Assembly: GCA_021823555.1 (NCBI GenBank)
Contig: JAKANW010000062.1
Coordinates: 1-9,832, forward strand
DNA from: Chloroflexota bacterium
GTDB lineage: Bacteria; Chloroflexota; Anaerolineae; Anaerolineales; Villigracilaceae
Length of the DNA: 9,832 nt
Reading direction: 5' to 3'
In this document: positions 5,568-9,832 of the stretch, one piece after another
Numbering within the stretch: position 1 is the first letter of the stretch
Layout: each line of letters opens with the position of its first letter
The notes under the pieces: model-generated
Told to the model about the DNA's origin: nothing
The model's database searches: none
The model's input: the letters and a program-made list of their open reading frames with translations, nothing else
Position numbers and translations under genes: made by a program

Positions 5568-6713
5568 ATGACTCTCAAGGATTTGAATCTTCGCCGCTGG
5601 CTGGTAACCGGTATCCTGACGATCCTTGCGATCGCAGCCTATGTCGTTGGATATCAGGTTACCCAAATTGACCCGGTCAAACTTTTTACCTCGCTGCCCA
5701 AAAGCAAGGACATCCTTAACGATCTGGTTCACCCTGACTTGCTCACACGCGGGACGAAAATTGCCACACTCGATCTTGTCTTTCCGGTTCCATGCGGGTC
5801 AGCCGAGGCGCCTTCACTACCAACGAGTGGCGCGCACATCGTCCCGGATGTGGCGTGTGCCAATCCAAGAGAAATCATCACGGTTAAAGGCTTCGACATG
5901 GCGCCCAACGCCGATGTTAAAATCCAATGGCTTTTGCCGAGCGGCAATACCTTGTTTTCAAAATTAGCCAAGACCGATGCAAACGGAAATTTCACAGCGC
6001 AAGTCGAAGTGCGCCCAATCAACGCAACAACAAACGGAAATCCGAGTCACCTTCAAGTGGAGACCTTCGCGCCCGTTGGCGGACTCGTTCCAAGTGCAGC
6101 TTTGAAAGATGTCATTGATGCCATCATAGTGACTGTTTTCATGGCATTGCTGGCAACCTCTGCCGGCACGCTTGTCGCTGCGCCCGTTAGTTTTTTGGCC
6201 GCGCGCAATATCATGAGCAGGAATTGGTTCGGCAACATGATTTACATTGTTGTTCGCTCCATTCTGAACATTTCCCGCTCTTATGATTCACTGGTGCTGG
6301 CAACTGTGTTCGCGCTTTGGGTCGGCTTTGGGCCTTTTGCAGGCGTGCTCGCGCTCACGATTGGAACAATCGCGTCGCTGGGCAAGTTGTTCTCGGAGGC
6401 GGTGGAAAACATTGATCCCGGTCCTCTTGAGGCCATTGCGGCCACAGGGGCAAATCCTGCACAGGTGGTTCTGTTCGCCGTGGTGCCACAGATCGTTCCA
6501 GATTTCATCTCGTATATTATTTATCACTGGGATATTAACGTGCGCATTAGTACGATTTTGGGATTTGTGGGCGGCGGTGGGATTGGCTATTACCTCAGCC
6601 AGCGGATCAACGTTTTGGAATACCAAAAAGCAGGCACAGCCATTTGGGCCATTGTGATAGTCGTCTGGGCAATGGACTTTCTCAGCGCAGAAGTGCGCAA
6701 GCGATATACGTAA
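5568..6713 (+). CDS. phnE: PhnE-like permease 2 with extracytoplasmic domain
   Basis: 381 residues. Helix 1 (about 10-28) is followed by YQVTQIDP, as in the first permease. Residues about 30-175 form an outside domain with VPCG (Cys76), VACAN (Cys97), FDMAPNADVKIQWLLPSG and KTDANGNFTAQVEV, an immunoglobulin-like beta pattern. The MetI-type transport domain runs from about 180: VTVFMALLATSAGTLVAAPV, SFLAARNIM, the EAA loop EAIAATGANPAQVVLFAVVP (starting at 288) and ILGFVGGGGIGYYL. It lacks the extra N-terminal helices of the first permease. The two permeases share SFLAARN, the GPFAG, IDPGPLEAI and WDINVR segments, so they are paralogues and probably pair as a heterodimer on a PhnC dimer. The ATG starts one base after the previous stop and has no clear ribosome site, which suggests translational coupling. 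Confidence 0.88.
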   Translation: MTLKDLNLRRWLVTGILTILAIAAYVVGYQVTQIDPVKLFTSLPKSKDILNDLVHPDLLTRGTKIATLDLVFPVPCGSAEAPSLPTSGAHIVPDVACANPREIITVKGFDMAPNADVKIQWLLPSGNTLFSKLAKTDANGNFTAQVEVRPINATTNGNPSHLQVETFAPVGGLVPSAALKDVIDAIIVTVFMALLATSAGTLVAAPVSFLAARNIMSRNWFGNMIYIVVRSILNISRSYDSLVLATVFALWVGFGPFAGVLALTIGTIASLGKLFSEAVENIDPGPLEAIAATGANPAQVVLFAVVPQIVPDFISYIIYHWDINVRISTILGFVGGGGIGYYLSQRINVLEYQKAGTAIWAIVIVVWAMDFLSAEVRKRYT

Positions 6714-6762
6714 ACGACAATCCTGTTTCGATATTCGATCAAGTAAAATCCATGGAAGGACC

Positions 6763-6794
6763 CGGGACCCGTTTTTATATGAAAACGGGTCCCG
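6763..6794 (+). terminator. Hairpin after the phn-type operon
   Basis: CGGGACCCGTTTT (6763-6775) pairs perfectly with AAAACGGGTCCCG (6782-6794) across a TATATG loop, a 13-bp stem. It begins 50 bp after the second permease stop. The downstream tract TCTTC is a poor U-run, but the stem is strong and its position between operon and next gene fits a transcript end. It could also stabilise the mRNA 3' end. Confidence 0.65.
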
Positions 6795-6802
6795 TCTTCA
6801 CA

Positions 6803-6811
6803 TGGTAAAAT
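6803..6811 (+). promoter_or_regulatory. Extended -10 promoter giving a leaderless ydcF/sanA-type mRNA
   Basis: TGGTAAAAT is a TGn-extended -10 (TAAAAT, 6806-6811, 5/6). Only seven bases separate it from the ATG at 6819, so transcription should begin at or next to the start codon. No purine-rich ribosome site is present (TCCCGCCA precedes the ATG), which supports a leaderless message. Confidence 0.45.
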
Positions 6812-6818
6812 CCCGCCA

Positions 6819-7475
6819 ATGTGGAAACGGTTTCTTAAATTTCTCTGGCGCCTCACACTGACCCTGGGACTGCTCGGCATCCTGGGGCTTTTCCTGCCCC
6901 GATTGTTGACCGGCCTCTACGCCGTGACCCGCATCTTCACTGCGGAGAACGTCCCTGCCGGGCGGCTGGCCATTGTCTTCGGCGCGGGGTTAACGCGCGA
7001 TGGTTACCCCACCGCCGTACTGCGCGACCGCGTCCAGACCGCCGCCCAGCTTTACTTCAGCGGCAAGGTGGAGAAACTGCTGATGAGCGGCGACAACCGC
7101 TTCGTGGATTACAACGAACCGGAAGCCATGCGCCAGTATGCCCTCAGCCTGGGCGTCCCGGATGAGGCCATCGTGCTCGATTACGCCGGACGCCGCACCT
7201 ACGATACCTGCTACCGCGCCAAAGCCATCTTCGGCGTGGACGAGGCCATCCTGGTCACCCAGGAGTTCCATCTGCCACGCGCCCTGTTCCTGTGCAATAT
7301 GCTGGGCGTCAAGGCGGTTGGTGTGCAGGCAAATAACATTCCGTATCGCAAACTTTCACTGGCCTATTGGAATACCCGCGAATTGCTGGCCACTTTTACA
7401 GCCTTTACCGATGTATATATCAGCAAGCCCCTGCCCGTGCTGGGGGACCCGGAACCCATCTTTGCCAAGAAATAA
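6819..7475 (+). CDS. SanA/YdcF-type DUF218 membrane protein
   Basis: 218 residues. A basic N-terminus (MWKRFLKFLWR) leads into a hydrophobic anchor at about 12-36. The DUF218 fold follows, with its usual signature residues: IVFGAGL (GAG at 55-57), LRDRV (68-72), LMSGDNR (88-94), EPEAMRQYAL (100-109), VLDYAGRRTYDT (119-130) and QEFHLPRALF (148-157). DUF218 proteins such as E. coli SanA and YdcF are linked to envelope integrity, and SanA to vancomycin sensitivity at high temperature; the reaction they catalyse is not established. The SanA subgroup fits better than YdcF because of the GAG...R motif and short anchor. The gene follows the operon hairpin and has its own promoter-like site, so I see no reason to link it to the transporter. 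Confidence 0.87.
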   Translation: MWKRFLKFLWRLTLTLGLLGILGLFLPRLLTGLYAVTRIFTAENVPAGRLAIVFGAGLTRDGYPTAVLRDRVQTAAQLYFSGKVEKLLMSGDNRFVDYNEPEAMRQYALSLGVPDEAIVLDYAGRRTYDTCYRAKAIFGVDEAILVTQEFHLPRALFLCNMLGVKAVGVQANNIPYRKLSLAYWNTRELLATFTAFTDVYISKPLPVLGDPEPIFAKK

Positions 7476-7507
7476 CGGAGTCGAAAGTCTCCTGACTTCA
7501 CTCTGTA

Positions 7508-7529
7508 TCCAAAATCTGGAGATTTTGGA
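7508..7529. repeat. Perfect inverted repeat upstream of the HD-domain gene
   Basis: TCCAAAATCT (7508-7517) and AGATTTTGGA (7520-7529) flank GG. It lies in the 76-bp gap after the DUF218 gene, 12 nt before the TAGGAGAA ribosome site. No T-run follows. It could be an operator, an mRNA hairpin or a weak terminator; a short AAGTC/GACTT stem precedes it. Confidence 0.5.
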
Positions 7530-7551
7530 ATCCAACTTAGTAGGAGAAATC

Positions 7552-8145
7552 ATGACCCGCGACGAAGCCCTCGCCCTGGTACGTGAGTACGTAAAAAGCG
7601 AAAGCCTGGTACGCCATATGTTTTCGGTGGAAACCTGTATGCGTTTCTATGCCGAAAAATTCGGCGAAGATGTGGAGAGCTGGGGCTTTCTCGGCTTGAT
7701 CCACGACTTCGATTGGGAGATCCATCCCACGCTGGAAGAACATCCCATGGCGGGTGCGCCCATTCTGCGCGAACGCGGCGTGCCTGAAGATATCATCCAG
7801 GATATTCTCAGCCACGCGGACCGCACCGGAGTGCCGCGCGATACGTTGCGCCGCAAGGCCCTCTATGCCTGTGACGAGATCACCGGCTTTGTCACCGCGG
7901 TCGCGCTCGTACGCCCGTCGCGTTCCCTGTATGACCTGGAACCCAGTTCCGTGAAAAAGAAGTGGAAGGACAAGGCCTTCGCCGCCGGGGCCGAGCGCGC
8001 CAACATCGAGGCCGCCACGAAGGACTTCGGGATTGATCAGTGGGAGCACGTCGGTAACGTCATTGCCGCCATGCGGCGGATCGCCCCGGAATTGGGCCTG
8101 GCGGGGAATATCCCCATGGGGAGTGCGCCGCACCAGACAGGCTAG
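7552..8145 (+). CDS. HD-domain protein (putative metal-dependent phosphohydrolase)
   Basis: 197 residues, cytoplasmic. It carries the H...HD...D pattern of the HD superfamily: His22 in VRHMFSVE, His51-Asp52 in LIHDFDWE, and Asp108 in ALYACDEITGF, with further histidines at 58, 64 and 88 that could complete a metal site. It is an all-helical single-domain form of the size commonly seen in bacteria. HD proteins hydrolyse phosphate esters of nucleotides and related compounds, but nothing here defines the substrate. The start is the ATG at 7552, with TAGGAGAA 3 nt upstream; the frame is open further up to 7138 but that part overlaps the DUF218 gene in another frame and has no family similarity. 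It may be co-transcribed with the DUF218 gene (76-bp gap with a palindrome). Confidence 0.88.
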   Translation: MTRDEALALVREYVKSESLVRHMFSVETCMRFYAEKFGEDVESWGFLGLIHDFDWEIHPTLEEHPMAGAPILRERGVPEDIIQDILSHADRTGVPRDTLRRKALYACDEITGFVTAVALVRPSRSLYDLEPSSVKKKWKDKAFAAGAERANIEAATKDFGIDQWEHVGNVIAAMRRIAPELGLAGNIPMGSAPHQTG

Positions 8146-8455
8146 GTCACGCTCGTTTAACGGGACCCACCGCCCCGATGAAACATTTTCGGTAGTGGCA
8201 TACAAGTAAGCGCTGTGGCGCGGGACGAAGGGAAATTTGATTTAACGGGAGCAGGCCAGGGGGCGGCAGGAAGCGGGCATTCCCTCCATTGCGCCATTCC
8301 CCTCCCGAAAAATCAGTGCTATGCTAGGCGCATGTTAACTACACGGTGATCTCCGGGGGATACTCCTGCAACGCTGACCTATTCAGGAGAAAGGTGTATA
8401 TTTGCTCCTGGAATTGAAATTCATCCTCTAAAATTGACCGCAAGGAACATCCGCT
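8146..8455. other. 310-bp intergenic region with no convincing gene
   Basis: No reading frame here has a ribosome site plus a protein-like sequence. It holds two copies of TTTAACGGGA (8156-8165 and 8241-8250 approximately), an extended -10-like TGCTATGCT at 8317-8325 with an ATG shortly after that opens only five codons, and a weak CAGGAG/CTCCTG stem (8384-8389 with 8405-8410). A TAAAAT at about 8429-8434 lies just upstream of the next gene's ribosome site and could be its -10. A small RNA cannot be excluded. Confidence 0.5.
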
Positions 8456-8848
8456 ATGAGCAGACATGCTGACAAACCAAAACTGACAGGCGTCTGGCGT
8501 TCCATCCATGCAGCGGTATGGCTGATCGGGCTGGCGATCCTGGCTTGGAAAGGCTGGTGGTGGCCAGGCATTTTGGTCTTGATCGCCATCAGCGGCGTCT
8601 TCGAAGCTATCCTGATGCAGGTTGTTCCGCAAGCTGTCGAGAATCCGGCACAACCTGCGCCCGATGAAGCGCCAACCATGCCGCCGCCATCGCCTAAATT
8701 GGTAATTTCTGAACATCGCCTCGACGCGCTGCCCACGACTTGTCCCAACTGCGGCGGTCCTATCCGCGGGCACGAAGTCAGGTGGACCGGCCCGCAATCA
8801 GCGGATTGCCCCTACTGCGGTGTGAATTTACCGATGAAGAACAGCTAA
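8456..8848 (+). CDS. Small membrane protein with C-terminal zinc ribbon, function unknown
   Basis: 130 residues. A basic N-terminus is followed by two hydrophobic segments at about 18-31 and 36-54 (AAVWLIGLAILAW; WPGILVLIAISGVFEAILM) joined by a KGWWW turn, a form reminiscent of bacterial 2TM/SHOCT-type small proteins. Residues 58-80 are a Pro/Ala/Glu linker. The tail has two zinc knuckles, CPNCGGP (Cys96, Cys99) and CPYCGVN (Cys118, Cys121), an arrangement of one zinc ribbon that should face the cytoplasm. I do not recognise a named family. The ATG at 8456 has AAGGA 9 nt upstream. It is flanked by the 310-bp gap and a bidirectional terminator, so it is probably monocistronic. The intact CxxC pairs and composition argue that it is a real gene. 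Confidence 0.8.
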   Translation: MSRHADKPKLTGVWRSIHAAVWLIGLAILAWKGWWWPGILVLIAISGVFEAILMQVVPQAVENPAQPAPDEAPTMPPPSPKLVISEHRLDALPTTCPNCGGPIRGHEVRWTGPQSADCPYCGVNLPMKNS

Positions 8849-8856
8849 TCCAATAC

Positions 8857-8892
8857 AAAGCCCCTGAGAGTCTCGTAACCTTCAGGGGCTTT
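8857..8892. terminator. Bidirectional intrinsic terminator between the zinc-ribbon gene and leuS
   Basis: AAAGCCCCTGA (8857-8867) is perfectly complementary to TCAGGGGCTTT (8882-8892), with a 14-nt loop. The A/T ends of the 11-bp stem give GGGGCTTT on both strands, the form of a shared terminator for convergent genes. It begins 9 bp after one stop codon and ends 32 bp before the other. Confidence 0.8.
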
Positions 8893-8924
8893 ACTATCGA
8901 ACTATCAAACTACCCAACTACCGA

Positions 8925-9832
8925 CTAAACGACCACATTCACCAGCCTCTTGTTCGCTACAATGACTTTGCGTGGTTCTCTGCCTTCCAGATACTTCTTC
9001 ACCACGTCACTCGCCAGTGCCGCCGACGTGATCTCTTCCTCGCTCGCGTCCGCAGAGACGATGATGTGGTCGCGCACTTTGCCGTTGACCTGGACAGGCA
9101 ATTCGATCATATCTTCCCTGGCGGCTTCCTCATCAACCCTCGGCCATTGCTGCTGATGCACAGAATGGTAGGGGCGAGCCGCCATGCTTGACTGAGTCTC
9201 TGGGCTTTCGCTTGAAGGCTCGCCCTTACTCCGATACCACAGTTCCTCGGCGATGTGCGGTGCGACGGGAGCCAACATACGCAGGTAAATGTCCTGGGCT
9301 TCGTTCCATTCGGGCGATCCGACCGCGCCTGCTTCGCGTGCCTTGTACATTTCGTTCATCAATTCCATCAACGACGAGATGATGGTGTTGAACTCAAAGT
9401 TCTCGAAGTCACGTGTGACGCTCTTTAGGGTTTGGTGAACTTTTCGACGCAAATTCCGCTTTACATCATCCGTTGCCGTCATCCGTTTGTCCGCTTCAGC
9501 ATCCGTTACTGAATCGGTGAACAACGTCCACACGCGTCTCAGCCAGCGCGCGGTCCCATCAATACCTTGCGAGTTCCACGGGCCGCCCTCCTGCCAGCGA
9601 TAGGCGAACATCAAATAGGTGCGCAAAGCGTCCGTGCCGTGCTGTGCCACCAGTTCGTCGGGCGCGACCACGTTGCCGCGGCTCTTGGACATCTTCTCAT
9701 TGTCTGCGCCCAGGATGATGCCCTGGTTGCGCAATTGCAACATCGGCTCGTTGCCTTCGGTGATGCCTGCGTCGCGCAGCGCTTTGTGGAAGAAGCGCGT
9801 GTACAGCAGGTGCATGGTGGCGTGTTCGATGC
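8925..9832 (-). CDS. leuS: Leucyl-tRNA synthetase, C-terminal part (5' end outside window)
   Basis: The frame enters at the right edge of the window (IEHATMHLLYTRFF reads through it; the ATG at 9815 is internal) and ends at 8925, about 302 residues. LeuRS charges tRNA-Leu in the cytoplasm. Visible parts: the HLLYTRFF segment of the catalytic core, KMSKS in DNEKMSKSRGN (the ATP-binding loop), the helical anticodon-binding domain with MFAYRWQEGGPWNSQGIDG and LLRRVW-like helices (here WLRRVWTLF), APHIAEELW, SVHQQQWPRVDEEA, the QVNGKVRD strand and the C-terminal VIVANKRLVNVVV. The HIGH motif and editing domain lie outside. An extra segment of about 20 residues sits between AEELWYR and HSVHQQ, where relatives go almost directly from one to the other; it coincides with a DNA palindrome (9168-9229). 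Confidence 0.95.
   Translation of the reverse strand, partial: IEHATMHLLYTRFFHKALRDAGITEGNEPMLQLRNQGIILGADNEKMSKSRGNVVAPDELVAQHGTDALRTYLMFAYRWQEGGPWNSQGIDGTARWLRRVWTLFTDSVTDAEADKRMTATDDVKRNLRRKVHQTLKSVTRDFENFEFNTIISSLMELMNEMYKAREAGAVGSPEWNEAQDIYLRMLAPVAPHIAEELWYRSKGEPSSESPETQSSMAARPYHSVHQQQWPRVDEEAAREDMIELPVQVNGKVRDHIIVSADASEEEITSAALASDVVKKYLEGREPRKVIVANKRLVNVVV
9168..9229. repeat. 62-bp palindromic repeat-like element inside leuS
   Basis: GTAGGGGCGAGCC (9168-9180) and GGCTCGCCCTTAC (9217-9229) pair with 12 Watson-Crick pairs and one G-T, around a 36-nt loop. GTAGGGGCGA-type ends are characteristic of short dispersed palindromes in many bacterial genomes, Chloroflexota included (from general knowledge, not a search). 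The element is read in frame as part of LeuRS. No second copy is seen in this window. Confidence 0.6.

Noticed and set aside
7138..7551. Extension of the HD protein upstream to 7138
   Set aside because: This part overlaps the DUF218 gene in another frame and reads as Pro/Ser/Cys-rich sequence with no HD similarity; the ATG at 7552 has a good ribosome site.
7537..8205. 222-codon open frame on - opposite the HD gene
   Set aside because: The HD motifs on + are unambiguous, and the minus frame has no recognisable domain.
8331..8348. ATG after the extended -10-like TGCTATGCT as a leaderless gene
   Set aside because: The frame closes after five codons.

Overview
The window looks like chromosomal DNA of moderate-to-high GC from a bacterium with lipid-anchored substrate-binding proteins. 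My best guess is a Chloroflexota (Anaerolineae-like) genome. The grounds are the long Pro/Thr/Ala/Gln tethers after the lipoprotein cysteines, the style of the lipoate ligase, DUF4230, HD and LeuRS proteins, and one gene that seems to be transcribed without a leader. This placement is an inference from protein style, not a database match. I see no phage, IS, CRISPR, tRNA or rRNA.

Layout: (1) 1-356, the 3' end of a lipoate-protein ligase-like gene on +. It converges on (2) a DUF4230 membrane-anchored protein at 394-1059 on -, with a perfect inverted repeat between the two stop codons. (3) From a 69-bp divergent promoter region starts the main block on +: a PhnD-like lipoprotein (1129-2139), a second PhnD-like lipoprotein (2269-3306), a strong hairpin, a PhnC-like ATPase (3390-4160), and two PhnE-like permeases (4163-5566 and 5568-6713). 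(4) After another hairpin come a SanA/YdcF-type DUF218 protein (6819-7475) and an HD-domain protein (7552-8145). (5) A 310-bp gap with no convincing gene leads to a small two-helix, zinc-ribbon membrane protein (8456-8848). (6) A bidirectional terminator separates it from the 3' part of leuS on - (8925 to the window edge).

The ABC block encodes a complete importer of the phosphonate/phosphite/phosphate (PhnCDE) class: two lipoprotein receptors, one ATPase and two permeases that may form a heterodimer. No C-P lyase, phosphonatase or phosphite dehydrogenase gene is visible, so the ligand is open. The unusual part is the permeases. Each carries a large extracytoplasmic, probably beta-rich domain between its first helix and the transport domain. 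Both domains have the same pair of cysteines and a shared G-PN-IQW-P-G / TD-NGN pattern. The first permease also has an extra N-terminal multi-helix module. The two receptors also share a cysteine pair. The other main observation is a 62-bp palindromic repeat-like element lying in frame inside leuS, adding about 20 residues near its C-terminal region.
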